A stretch of 21,812 nt of DNA from JBBQSF01 sp038214085 (lineage in GTDB: Bacteria; Bacteroidota; Bacteroidia; Bacteroidales; CG2-30-32-10). Where the stretch lies: the NCBI GenBank assembly GCA_038214085.1, contig JBBQSF010000044.1:1-21812 (forward strand), read 5' to 3'. How positions within the stretch are numbered: position 1 is the first letter of the stretch; the number at the start of each line of letters is the position of its first letter. Positions 1 through 8,176 of this stretch are shown one piece after another. The position numbers were made by a program, and so were the translations under genes. Under the pieces are notes generated by a model, which saw nothing but the letters and a program-made list of their open reading frames with translations, made no database searches and was not told the DNA's origin.

Positions 1-1995
1 GGCGAATGCGGACATTGGACGCAGGCGATTTGGAAAGACACAACGCACGTCGGCTGTGGAATAGCAAACTGCTCCGGTCCGTTTCCGCCGGGTAACTATC
101 TCGTTTGTCGCTACTCGCCGCCGGGTAACTATCAAAACGAATTGCCGATACCGGCACAAGATTGCACGCCCGACCCGAGCATCAATTGTGCCGCGATCGC
201 AAATGCAAAGTTTTCGCGACCAACTGTCCCACCGCTGCCAAACGTGGCGGCGTCTGCTGGCGGAACTGGTGGTGGTGGTGGTGGTGGTGGAGGCGGTGGA
301 GGCGGTGGAGGCGGCGGAGGCGGCTATCATGGGGGCAGTGGAAGTGGTGGCAGTTCTGGTGGTGGTTCCTTTGTTGGATTGGCTTTTATAATATTTGTTT
401 TTGTTCTTATTTCACTGTTTAGTAAGAAAAAAGCAGATCAACGTAGCACTTTTAACATTCTGGCTGATGGCAAAAAGTTATCAGATAATATTGAGGCTAT
501 TAAAAACTTCAAAACTAAAAGCCCTGATTTTAACGAAGAAGCTTTCAAGCAAAAAGTAAATTCCGCATTTCTTTCCATTCAGGATGCATGGATGAAAAAG
601 GATCTCGCCAAGGTTCGGAAATTTATTTCCGATGGTGTTTATCAGCGATTCAATACCCAGTTTAAAATGATGAACATTCTAGACCAGGTTAACACCATCG
701 AAAATCTAAAAGTGCTTAAAATTGCTATAATCCGTATTGAATCCGATGGCGATTTTGACAGCATTGATACTGCTGTTTTTGCATCGATAAAAGACAATTT
801 TGTAAGTAAAAAATATCCCGATTTTAATGATGGCGGCTACGAAGAGTTCATAGAATATTGGACATTCATCCGCAGAAAGGGAGTCAAAGAAGGGAATCTG
901 TTCGTTTCCGAAAATTGTCCTAAGTGCGGGGCCGAGTTGCCAAAAGAATCTGGTGAGATTAGTTGTTGTAACTTTTGCAAAACCATTACCAATCTAGGTG
1001 ATTACGACTGGGTACTGTCCGAAATAACGCAATCGGATGACTATAACGCAGTATTTCCTCTGGCAAAAAAGGAAGCTTCATTATTCAACAAGGTATCAGA
1101 ATTATTAAAATCCAATACTGATTTTTCAGTTCAGAATATCGAAGACAAAGCAAGCAATGGCTATTTGCAAATCATTACTGCAAAAATAATGAAGAACCCC
1201 GCGTTAATGCGCCGTTTTGTTTCCGATGAATTATTTGAAAAATTACAGAATTATTCCGATGAAAACATTGTTTACAACAGGCTTTACCTTAACAATGTAA
1301 GCCTTGTAGGTATTCATGTGTCTGAAACCAAGAACATTCTTGCAGTTTCTATTAAATCAACTTATCAGCGTGTACGTTTAGCAGGAAACAAAGCCCAACT
1401 TCTTGACTCCGTAATGCTGAAACATTCGGAAATTGTGTTGCTTTCGCGTGATATAAATCCGGGAATTTCCAAAGGAAGTTTGTATGCACATTCATGTCCA
1501 GATTGCGGTGGAATAGTAAAGGATACTATTGATATTAAATGCCAATATTGCGGAGCTGTATTAAACAGTACTAAAAATGAATGGATCATCAGCGACATAT
1601 TAAGTATAGCAGAATATCAGGAATTTATACAGACGAACGGCTCAAGTTTAATTTCTGGTATCAGCCCGGCCAAAATTGAAGAAATATACGATGTTCGTGA
1701 TTATGCTTACAATAATATTTTGGTTATTATGGCAGCAGATGGCGTTTTCGAACTCAGAGAAATAGAGTTAGCCCGGAATCTTGCAAAAAAATGGGGATAT
1801 AATTCTGATAAAATTCAGGCTATTTTTGATCTGGCAAAATATGGAAAGCTATCCGTATCGATGCCTTCTAACCCTGATAAACAAGCTAAAATATTCAAGC
1901 TGATGCAAAAAGCGGCTGCTATTGACGGTATTATCTCGGAAAAAGAACAGACAATTCTAGACGAAATAAAAAAACATTATGGTATTGCATCTTAA
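1..1995 (+). CDS. CAP/SCP-domain end joined by poly-Gly to a Tim44-like/zinc-ribbon/TerB membrane protein (5' partial)
   Basis: The frame is open from base 1, so the gene starts outside the window; the TTG at 142 lies inside the CAP domain and is not a real start. Bases 1-140 encode the CAP signature: GHWTQAIW, HVGCGIANC and LVCRYSPPGNY. A Pro-rich stretch and about 18 glycines follow, then a membrane helix (bases ~376-420). Next come a Tim44-like domain (AFLSIQDAW...VRKFISDGVYQRF), a zinc ribbon (first Cys codon at 916; CPKC...CNFC), a second Tim44-like half, a second zinc ribbon (from 1495; CPDC...CQYC) and a TerB-like helical tail with two acidic loops (AADGVFE, AIDGIISE). From the helix on it is closely paralogous to the next gene, which has a signal peptide instead of a CAP domain. 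GC content drops from ~57% to ~35% across the Gly tract. Function unknown; Tim44-like domains are associated with membrane or protein binding. The domain calls are firm; whether the fusion is real is not. Confidence 0.8.
   Translation, partial: GECGHWTQAIWKDTTHVGCGIANCSGPFPPGNYLVCRYSPPGNYQNELPIPAQDCTPDPSINCAAIANAKFSRPTVPPLPNVAASAGGTGGGGGGGGGGGGGGGGGGGYHGGSGSGGSSGGGSFVGLAFIIFVFVLISLFSKKKADQRSTFNILADGKKLSDNIEAIKNFKTKSPDFNEEAFKQKVNSAFLSIQDAWMKKDLAKVRKFISDGVYQRFNTQFKMMNILDQVNTIENLKVLKIAIIRIESDGDFDSIDTAVFASIKDNFVSKKYPDFNDGGYEEFIEYWTFIRRKGVKEGNLFVSENCPKCGAELPKESGEISCCNFCKTITNLGDYDWVLSEITQSDDYNAVFPLAKKEASLFNKVSELLKSNTDFSVQNIEDKASNGYLQIITAKIMKNPALMRRFVSDELFEKLQNYSDENIVYNRLYLNNVSLVGIHVSETKNILAVSIKSTYQRVRLAGNKAQLLDSVMLKHSEIVLLSRDINPGISKGSLYAHSCPDCGGIVKDTIDIKCQYCGAVLNSTKNEWIISDILSIAEYQEFIQTNGSSLISGISPAKIEEIYDVRDYAYNNILVIMAADGVFELREIELARNLAKKWGYNSDKIQAIFDLAKYGKLSVSMPSNPDKQAKIFKLMQKAAAIDGIISEKEQTILDEIKKHYGIAS
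268..321 (+). repeat. GGN (poly-glycine) codon repeat
   Basis: Seven GGT codons (268-288) are followed by a 9-base GGA-GGC-GGT pattern repeated and decaying to 321, giving 18 glycine codons in a row. Changes in copy number stay in frame and only alter linker length. The tract sits exactly where base composition changes, so it is a likely recombination or misassembly point. Confidence 0.95.
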
Positions 1996-2015
1996 ATAAT
2001 TTGAAAATATCTTTG
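1985..2015 (+). promoter_or_regulatory. Bacteroidota-type promoter of the second Tim44-like gene
   Basis: TTG at 1985-1987 and TATCTTTG at 2008-2015 are separated by 20 bases and fit the TTG / TAnnTTTG promoter of Bacteroidota. The -7 box ends five bases before the ATG at 2021, so the transcript would be almost leaderless. The -33 element overlaps the end of the preceding gene. Confidence 0.6.
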
Positions 2016-2020
2016 CATTT

Positions 2021-3820
2021 ATGAATGACAGAAAATCAATTTACAAAAAAGCAGTAATCTGCTCATTAATAAGCGTAGCTCTTATTTTGTTTTCTTTTGA
2101 ATTATTTGCCCGCGCCGGCGGTGGTGGTGGCGGTGGTGGCGGCGGCGGTGGAGATGACGGTCTTATTGGAATTCTCATTTACATTCTTTTTGCCATTCCA
2201 TTCCCCTGGAACTTTGTAGTGATTGGTATTTTGATTTTACTCGGTTGGCTGGGAAACAAGCAAAAAAAACAACAAACTGTATTAAATCAATTACCTAAAG
2301 GCAATGAACCCGATAAAATTTCAATGATAAATAAATACATTGAAAAAAATCCGAATTTCAAATTACCTGAATTTAAATCAAAAGTTAATCTCGCTTTTCT
2401 GCAGATACAGGATGCCTGGGCGAAAAAAAACATGGGTACTGTTCGAAAATATATTTCCGATGGCATGTACCAGCGGATGAATACGCAATTTAAAATGATG
2501 AATATTCTTAATCAAACCAATAATATCAGTTCACTGGAGGTTAAGAACATTGTAATCGACAATATTGAAAACGATGGAGAATTTGACATTATTCATGTTG
2601 CAGTAAATGCAAGCATCAACGATAAATTCACCAGTCAGGCTTTTCCCAACCTGAACTCGGGTGGATTTGAAGAATTTGTGGAATACTGGACTTTCATTCG
2701 CAGAAAAGGTATTGAAGAAAAAAATCTATTCAACTCAGAGAATTGTCCTAAATGCGGAGCTGAACTACCTAAAAACGCGGGAGATGTAAGCCAGTGTTCA
2801 TTTTGCAAAACCATTACCAACCTTGGCGATTACGACTGGGTACTTTCAGAAATCACTCAAGCGGAAGATTATATTTCACAAAGCAGCAAAATAAGCAAGC
2901 AAAGCAACTTAATTTCCAAAATTCGTGCTCTTAATGCTGGTGACAAGGATTTTTCAGTTCAGAATATAGAGGATAAAGCAAGTAACGGTTATTTGCAAAT
3001 ATGCACTGCAAAAGTGGTACAAGATGCAAAAGTAATGCGTCGCTTTGTTACTGATGAATTTTATGAAAAGTTCAACAATTTTGATAGCGACCGTATTGTT
3101 TACAACCGATTATATTTGAATAATGTAACCATGATCGGCGCTTCGCAGATTCAAAATAAAAATGTGTTATACATTATGGTGAATTCCTCATTTCAAAGGG
3201 TAATGCTAAAAGATAATAAAGCTATACTGGTTGATCCTGTTGTTACTTCAAAATCGGAAATAGTAGTAATGGAACGTGATATTGCAGCAGGAATATCAAA
3301 AGGATCTCTTTATGCACACAGTTGTCCTTCGTGCGCAGGTCCGGTTAAAGACACCATCGACATCAATTGCCAGTATTGTGGCGCAATATTAAACAGCACT
3401 AAAAATGAATGGATAATTTCGGGTATTATTAGCAATGCAGAATACAAAGTCACCGTTGCAAATTCATCTGAATTCCCAATAGTTACAGCAAAAGCGGATA
3501 TTACCGACGGACTATTTGACGTTCGGGATATTGCCCTAAATAATGTATTGGTTATAATGGCTTCTGATGGAACTATGAGTAATGAAGAACTAGAAATGGC
3601 TCAAGGACTCGCTAAAAAATGGGGATACAAACCCGATAGAATTATGCCTATGTTTAATATGGCAAAAAGCAATCAACTGATTATTAGAATGCCTGAGGAT
3701 AAGAAAAAGCAAACCAAAATTTTTAACCTTATGGAAAAAGCTGCTGCTGTTGATGGGATTTCATCTGAAGAAAAAAATATTCTTGATTCAATTAAACAGC
3801 AATATGCAATTGCCGGGTAA
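2021..3820 (+). CDS. Tim44-like / double zinc-ribbon / TerB-like membrane protein
   Basis: 599 residues. The N-terminus is a signal peptide or signal anchor (hydrophobic residues ~11-29, ending FARAG), followed by 12 glycines (33-44) and a second membrane helix (~47-80). Then come a Tim44-like domain (VNLAFLQIQDAW, VRKYISDGMYQRM), a CPKC...CSFC zinc ribbon, a second Tim44-like half beginning at DFSVQNIEDKASNGYLQ, a CPSC...CQYC zinc ribbon and a C-terminal TerB-like domain (IMASDGTMSNEE, AAAVDGISSEE). Long blocks are shared with the preceding gene, including TITNLGDYDWVLSEITQ and IVYNRLYLNNV, so the pair arose by tandem duplication. The ATG follows a promoter box and fits a signal peptide. It converges on rpe with a 2-base gap. 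The likely role is a membrane-anchored scaffold or stress protein, but its function is not known. Confidence 0.88.
   Translation: MNDRKSIYKKAVICSLISVALILFSFELFARAGGGGGGGGGGGGDDGLIGILIYILFAIPFPWNFVVIGILILLGWLGNKQKKQQTVLNQLPKGNEPDKISMINKYIEKNPNFKLPEFKSKVNLAFLQIQDAWAKKNMGTVRKYISDGMYQRMNTQFKMMNILNQTNNISSLEVKNIVIDNIENDGEFDIIHVAVNASINDKFTSQAFPNLNSGGFEEFVEYWTFIRRKGIEEKNLFNSENCPKCGAELPKNAGDVSQCSFCKTITNLGDYDWVLSEITQAEDYISQSSKISKQSNLISKIRALNAGDKDFSVQNIEDKASNGYLQICTAKVVQDAKVMRRFVTDEFYEKFNNFDSDRIVYNRLYLNNVTMIGASQIQNKNVLYIMVNSSFQRVMLKDNKAILVDPVVTSKSEIVVMERDIAAGISKGSLYAHSCPSCAGPVKDTIDINCQYCGAILNSTKNEWIISGIISNAEYKVTVANSSEFPIVTAKADITDGLFDVRDIALNNVLVIMASDGTMSNEELEMAQGLAKKWGYKPDRIMPMFNMAKSNQLIIRMPEDKKKQTKIFNLMEKAAAVDGISSEEKNILDSIKQQYAIAG
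2117..2152 (+). repeat. GGN (poly-glycine) codon repeat, second copy
   Basis: Twelve consecutive glycine codons (GGC, GGT and GGA mixed) lie directly after the signal peptide of the second Tim44-like protein. It is the counterpart of the tract at 268-321 and shows that the family natively carries poly-Gly at this position. Confidence 0.92.
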
Positions 3821-3822
3821 AA

Positions 3823-4473
3823 TCAGAAAGTTTTAATTTCAGAAATTGCCTTAACCGGCGATACTGCACTAAATATGTAATTGCCAGCTACCAGCACATC
3901 GGCACCTGCTTCAATTAGTTTTTGTGCATTCGATAAATCCACACCACCATCAACTTCAATCAATGTATGGGATTGCGTTTCAAGTATAAGTTGCTTTAGT
4001 TTTGCTATTTTACGGTATGTGTTTTCTATAAACTTCTGACCGCCAAACCCTGGATTTACTGACATAATACAAACAATATCTACTTCCCGCACAATATCTT
4101 GGAGCAATTCAACATTGGTATGCGGATTTAGTACCACTCCAGCTTTCATGCCCAGACTTTTAATTTCCTGTATTGCACGGTGCAAATGAGTAACTCCTTC
4201 ATAATGCACGCTCAAAATGTTTGCCCCAGCATCTCTGAATCGTTCAAAATATTTTTCGGGATGCGCAATCATTAAATGCACATCGAGTGGCTTTTTCGCA
4301 ATCTGTTTAATACGATTTATTACTGGAAAACCAATAGTAATGTTTGGGACAAACACGCCATCCATTACATCAATGTGGAACCAATCGGCTTCACTGTTAT
4401 TAATCATTTCAATATCTCTTTCCAGATTTACAAAATCAGCGGATAAAAGTGAAGGGGCAACTAAATGACTCAT
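3823..4473 (-). CDS. rpe: ribulose-phosphate 3-epimerase
   Basis: 216 residues, the usual size for this (beta/alpha)8 barrel enzyme, which interconverts D-ribulose 5-phosphate and D-xylulose 5-phosphate in the pentose phosphate pathway in the cytoplasm. The family motifs are all present: APSLLSADF at the N-terminus, HIDVMDGVFVPN (metal and catalytic His33 and Asp35), DVHLMI (His66), the phosphate-binding-side loop MSVNPGFGGQ, and EVDGGV (Asp175). The ATG at 4473 gives the standard N-terminus and has a TAAATTTG box upstream. It stands alone, convergent with the Tim44-like gene and divergent from the receiver gene. Confidence 0.96.
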   Translation of the reverse strand: MSHLVAPSLLSADFVNLERDIEMINNSEADWFHIDVMDGVFVPNITIGFPVINRIKQIAKKPLDVHLMIAHPEKYFERFRDAGANILSVHYEGVTHLHRAIQEIKSLGMKAGVVLNPHTNVELLQDIVREVDIVCIMSVNPGFGGQKFIENTYRKIAKLKQLILETQSHTLIEVDGGVDLSNAQKLIEAGADVLVAGNYIFSAVSPVKAISEIKTF

Positions 4474-4495
4474 ATTTTTAGAATTTCTTGAAATG

Positions 4496-4503
4496 CAAAT
4501 TTA
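4496..4503 (-). promoter_or_regulatory. -7 promoter box of rpe
   Basis: On the minus strand this reads TAAATTTG, matching TAnnTTTG, 22 bases before the rpe start codon. I found no convincing TTG at the expected -33 distance. Confidence 0.5.
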
Positions 4504-4568
4504 CAATTTACTCTATAATTAATCTATTTTAAATCATTTAAATTCATCAATCTAATTTATCAAATATT

Positions 4569-4626
4569 TACCAGTTATGAAATGGTTCTTTACAGTTATG
4601 TGAAAAAACCTACCAGTTATGAAATG
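4569..4626 (+). promoter_or_regulatory. three direct repeats at 21-bp period, possible LytTR operator
   Basis: AGTTATG occurs three times with the G of GTT at 4574, 4595 and 4616, exactly 21 bases apart. The outer copies are identical over 16 bases (4569-4584 and 4611-4626); the middle copy (4591-4600) reads TACAGTTATG. LytTR-family regulators bind direct repeats of the form [TA][AC][CA]GTTN[AG][TG] placed about two helical turns apart. The middle copy matches 8 of 9 positions and the outer ones 7 of 9. The array lies ~22 bases upstream of a plausible -33 element of the receiver gene, and a LytTR regulator gene lies just beyond it. Direct evidence of binding is absent. Confidence 0.55.
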
Positions 4627-4648
4627 AACAAAAATCCGCAAATAGAAA

Positions 4649-4679
4649 TTTGTATTTTTACCTATTAATAATATTACTG
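4649..4679 (+). promoter_or_regulatory. possible promoter of the receiver-domain gene
   Basis: TTTG at 4649-4652 and TATTACTG at 4672-4679 are separated by 19 bases. The spacing is right for a Bacteroidota promoter, but the -7 box keeps only the TA and TG of TAnnTTTG. It leaves a leader of about 40 bases before the ATG at 4723. Confidence 0.3.
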
Positions 4680-4722
4680 AATCGATTTTTTAGGTTATAT
4701 AAAATTTTAATTCCTTAATAAC

Positions 4723-5124
4723 ATGTGCAATTCCAAAACTAAATTACGAATACTTGTAGTAGAGGATGATTGTTTGACCCAATTATATATTAAAAGGTTT
4801 CTGTCTGGATTAGGTATGCTTGTTGATACTGCTATTAACGGCTTTGAGGCTGTTGAGAAATATGAACTCAATACTTACGACATAATTCTTATGGACGGGC
4901 AAATGCCGAAAATGGATGGCTTTGAAGCAACCCGTATTATTAGAGAAAAAGAGAAAGAAAAGAATTTCCATACGCTTATTATTGCGGTATCAGGCTATGC
5001 AATATCAAATGTGGAAGAAAAATTTGTTACGGCAGGAGTCGACGATTATTTGCAAAAACCTCTGGATGAAAATAGGCTTATATGCATTATAAATAAACAT
5101 ATTGATGGGTCAGAGTGTAAATAA
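4723..5124 (+). CDS. stand-alone receiver (CheY-like) response regulator
   Basis: 133 residues, consisting only of a receiver domain with no output domain. The acidic pocket is Glu14-Asp15-Asp16, the phosphoacceptor is Asp58 in LMDGQMPKMDGFEAT, and the conserved switch residues Ser90 and Lys112 (QKPL) are present, so it should be phosphorylated. The MDGQMP motif resembles receivers attached to hybrid sensor kinases, which suggests a phosphorelay intermediate or an allosteric partner rather than a transcription factor. Upstream are three 21-bp-spaced repeats that may be LytTR sites. Its stop codon directly adjoins the end of the convergent LytTR regulator gene. Its cognate kinase cannot be named from the sequence. 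Confidence 0.88.
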   Translation: MCNSKTKLRILVVEDDCLTQLYIKRFLSGLGMLVDTAINGFEAVEKYELNTYDIILMDGQMPKMDGFEATRIIREKEKEKNFHTLIIAVSGYAISNVEEKFVTAGVDDYLQKPLDENRLICIINKHIDGSECK

Positions 5125-5868
5125 TCAGATTGCCAATTTTTCCATTTGAAAAACAAATTCATCCTTGTTCCTGCGCGAAAGCGAAACAAATGAACCATCC
5201 TGCAATTCAACAACACAATCATTTCGCAAAAATCTTTTAACCAGGAGTAAGTTGATAAGGTGAGAATGATGTACCCGAAAAAAGATTTCTTTACTTAAAA
5301 TTTTCTGAAAATCCTTAAGTTTACGTGTGCAAACAATTTTTTTCTTGTTGATAAGGTAAATATTAGAATAGCTTCCTTCAGCTTCAATTCTAATAATATC
5401 AGCAGTATTTACATATTCCATACCATCTATAGTGCGGAGAGTTATTTTTGGAGGAAGCAGATTAGCTATGTCAAGGGGAAGTGATTTACTGCAATTATCC
5501 GGAATCTTTACCTTTAAAATATTTTTTACCTTATCCACAGCAACTATTAATTCATCAATATCCATAGGCTTCATGATATAATCAATAGCTGCAGCTTTTA
5601 TTGCTTTTACTGCATAATGATTATATGCAGTAACAAATATTACTTCAAATGTTCTATTTGGGATACTGTCCAACACATCAAAACCAGTTCCATGGGGCAT
5701 TTCAACATCGAGAAAAACCAGATCCGGTTTTTTTTTCTGAATTTCCTTAATGGCATCAATTACTGAGTTGGCCTTTCCTATTACCGAAACACCAGAACAG
5801 TAGTCATTTAGCATAAGCTCGAGCGAATCTACGGCATCCTTTTCATCATCTACAATAATTACATTCAT
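5125..5868 (-). CDS. LytTR-family response regulator
   Basis: 247 residues. An N-terminal receiver domain (Asp7-Asp8, phosphoacceptor Asp54 in FLDVEMP, Thr80, Lys100 in MKPM) is followed by a short linker and a LytTR DNA-binding domain (~140-240) with the typical IIRIEAEGSYSNIYL and FFRVHHSHLINL segments. It should bind tandem direct repeats as a phosphorylated dimer. It lies 53 bases downstream of the LytS-type kinase in the same direction, the usual pairing, and also has its own -7 box in that gap. A candidate target is the repeat array at 4569-4626. No recognised pathway can be assigned. Confidence 0.93.
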   Translation of the reverse strand: MNVIIVDDEKDAVDSLELMLNDYCSGVSVIGKANSVIDAIKEIQKKKPDLVFLDVEMPHGTGFDVLDSIPNRTFEVIFVTAYNHYAVKAIKAAAIDYIMKPMDIDELIVAVDKVKNILKVKIPDNCSKSLPLDIANLLPPKITLRTIDGMEYVNTADIIRIEAEGSYSNIYLINKKKIVCTRKLKDFQKILSKEIFFRVHHSHLINLLLVKRFLRNDCVVELQDGSFVSLSRRNKDEFVFQMEKLAI

Positions 5869-5892
5869 AGGTTATAAAGGCTGATTCATTTG

Positions 5893-5900
5893 CAAATATA
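5893..5900 (-). promoter_or_regulatory. -7 promoter box of the LytTR regulator gene
   Basis: The minus strand reads TATATTTG, matching TAnnTTTG, in the gap between the kinase and regulator genes, 24 bases before the regulator start. It would allow the regulator to be made independently of the broken kinase gene. No clear -33 TTG is seen. Confidence 0.45.
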
Positions 5901-5921
5901 ACAAATTCTGATTAAAATATT

Positions 5922-8171
5922 TTATTTTATCTGAGGAATTGCAATTTCTACTTTTGTACCGATAGCATTACCCGATTCGTCCTTTAAATCAAAATAACTT
6001 ATCTTTAGCTCTGTATTATTTAATGTATTTATGAGTTTTAAGCGATCGCTGGTAATCTTTGTTCCGTGAGACTCGTAAGATTGGTTTTTTTTATTTTTTA
6101 TTTCGAAAGCTTTTTCTCTTCCAATTCCATTATCAGAAATAGTGCAGATAATTATGTTTTCTTTCAATTGCAGGTCGACAGTCAAAATCCCAGTTCCTTC
6201 TTTATGCATTAAACCATGCCATATAGCATTCTCAACATAAGGCTGAATGAGTAATGGCAGAATTTTATATTCGTTTATATTTAAGTTTTCATCAACCACA
6301 ATAGAATATTCAAATTTATCTTTAAACCTAAGTGATTCGATCTCAATATATAAATTCAATGCATCCAATTCTTCCTGTAATGTAATTAGCTGATGATGTG
6401 AATTATCTAAAACAATTCGCATAAGCCTGGCAAACTTTGCAAGATACTTGTTCGATGATAGCTTGTCGTTTTGAAGAATATAATATTGAATAGAATTAAG
6501 GGAGTTAAAAATAAAGTGTGGATTCATTTGTTTGCGTAATGCTTTCTGCATGTAATTATTTAACTGCGACTTTAATTCATTCCTTTTATTAACAGATTTG
6601 ATTCTGAAATAAATAAAGAGCCATACCAGTCCTGCAAAAAATAATGCACAAATAACAACAAACCACCAGGTTTTCCAAAAAGGCGGATTAATTATAAACG
6701 AAATTTTAGCTGGGCTTGAACTGCAAACACCATCTTTGTTCATTGCATAAACTTCAAATTTGTATTCTCCAATTGGTAAATATGAATACAATACCTGCGT
6801 GCTTTTTGTATAAACCCAATGGTCATTAATTCCGGACAACTTGTATTTATACATCACGTTTCCAGCGGTTCTGTAAGTTAATCCAACAAAACTGATTTCA
6901 ATAAAATTCCTGTCGTAAGGCAAGGTGTAATTTGCCTGAATTGAAGTATCTTTACTTGAAATTTTTACATTTGTTATATAAACTGGCGGCGGAATTTTAT
7001 TTGTAGTGACTTCGTTGCTGTTAAAAACACACAATCCTTCGCTTGTTGCCACATAAATTATACTGTCAATTCCAAGAACGCAATTGACTTCGTCAGAGGA
7101 CAACCCGTCAGCATGGGTAAAACTTTCAATTTTTGACGACAAGTAATTATCATTTGAAACAGTAATTTTATTGAGTCCCTTATTAGAGGAAGCCCAAATA
7201 ATATTTTTATCAATAAACAAATGCTTGATATGATTGCTTAACAAGCCATCTTTTTTTTGTATCTGTAATACTTTGTCGCCTACCATTACAAGAATTCCTG
7301 CGCCTTTGGTTGCAATCCAGATGCTATTGTTTATGGTACATCGTTTTATAGAAGTTACCCTATTTTTAAACAGCGGATTTTTATCACCCCAATAAACATA
7401 TTTACCATCGATAAATTTATACAGCCCATTATTGCTACCGAACAAAAAAATATTTTCGCCATCTTCAATCAGGCAGAAAACCCTTAGAAAAAATTCCTTT
7501 GAATTATGCCTGTAAATCTTATCATTTACAATTTTTAATATGCCTCCATTAGAACCAACCCATATTTTACCGCATTTATCAACCACCATATCATAAATTG
7601 CAAATCTAGCAAAAGGAAGGTTCACAGAATCAGGTAGGCTCAAATATTTATTTAAGCTGGTATATTTGCCATTCTTATATTTGTAAAAAGATTTAGACGT
7701 TCCTATCCAAAGAGCATCTTCATTTTTATCAAAGAAAATAGCATACGTCAAAACATTACTATCATTAAATGGCAATATCTTTTTTACTTCTGATTTCTCA
7801 TTAATAATATCTACTGATGAAATAATATTAAGGTAAGGACTTAGCAATTCAGTGCCATAAATAGTTTTACCATCGGTAGTTAAAAAATCAAACGAATTTC
7901 CCGACAATCCATCTGCGGTGGTATAGGTACTGAATTTTTCACAAGGGAAATAGAACACACCATAATTCAAAGTTGAAACCCAATACCCACCCTCACCATC
8001 GCACATAATATTTGAAACTGCGTTGCCTTTGAGCAAATTTAAACAGGGTTTTTTTGAAATATCTCCTTTTAAAAAGCAATAAATTCCGCCATAATAAGTC
8101 CCAATCCACAAATTATTATTTTTATCAAAATTTGTAGAAATAATATTGTCTTTTTCAAACTGATACTTCAC
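5922..8171 (-). CDS. LytS-type sensor histidine kinase, C-terminal fragment (frame broken)
   Basis: 749 residues counted from a GTG at 8171 that I do not believe is a true start. It holds most of a beta-propeller of Reg_prop repeats (LWIGT, IWVGSNGGI, IWIATKGAG), a Y_Y_Y domain (~400-495, MYKYKLSGINDHWVY), one membrane helix (~502-524) and a His_kinase domain of the LytS type with phosphoacceptor His552 in QMNPHFIFNSLNSIQ. The ATPase has an N box (ENAIWHGL) and G1 box (ISDNGIG). The frame stays open upstream of the GTG to about base 8215 and reads naturally into it. The missing N-terminus is the next feature, in another frame. Together they give ~1,005 residues, normal for this family. The partner is the LytTR regulator downstream. 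Confidence 0.85.
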   Translation of the reverse strand: MKYQFEKDNIISTNFDKNNNLWIGTYYGGIYCFLKGDISKKPCLNLLKGNAVSNIMCDGEGGYWVSTLNYGVFYFPCEKFSTYTTADGLSGNSFDFLTTDGKTIYGTELLSPYLNIISSVDIINEKSEVKKILPFNDSNVLTYAIFFDKNEDALWIGTSKSFYKYKNGKYTSLNKYLSLPDSVNLPFARFAIYDMVVDKCGKIWVGSNGGILKIVNDKIYRHNSKEFFLRVFCLIEDGENIFLFGSNNGLYKFIDGKYVYWGDKNPLFKNRVTSIKRCTINNSIWIATKGAGILVMVGDKVLQIQKKDGLLSNHIKHLFIDKNIIWASSNKGLNKITVSNDNYLSSKIESFTHADGLSSDEVNCVLGIDSIIYVATSEGLCVFNSNEVTTNKIPPPVYITNVKISSKDTSIQANYTLPYDRNFIEISFVGLTYRTAGNVMYKYKLSGINDHWVYTKSTQVLYSYLPIGEYKFEVYAMNKDGVCSSSPAKISFIINPPFWKTWWFVVICALFFAGLVWLFIYFRIKSVNKRNELKSQLNNYMQKALRKQMNPHFIFNSLNSIQYYILQNDKLSSNKYLAKFARLMRIVLDNSHHQLITLQEELDALNLYIEIESLRFKDKFEYSIVVDENLNINEYKILPLLIQPYVENAIWHGLMHKEGTGILTVDLQLKENIIICTISDNGIGREKAFEIKNKKNQSYESHGTKITSDRLKLINTLNNTELKISYFDLKDESGNAIGTKVEIAIPQIK

Positions 8172-8176
8172 AACAT

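Noticed and set aside
162..422. Overlapping + strand frames over the glycine repeat encoding runs of Trp/Arg or Val.
   Set aside because: They are frame shadows of the GGN repeat; the frame with CAP and Tim44 homology is the coding one.
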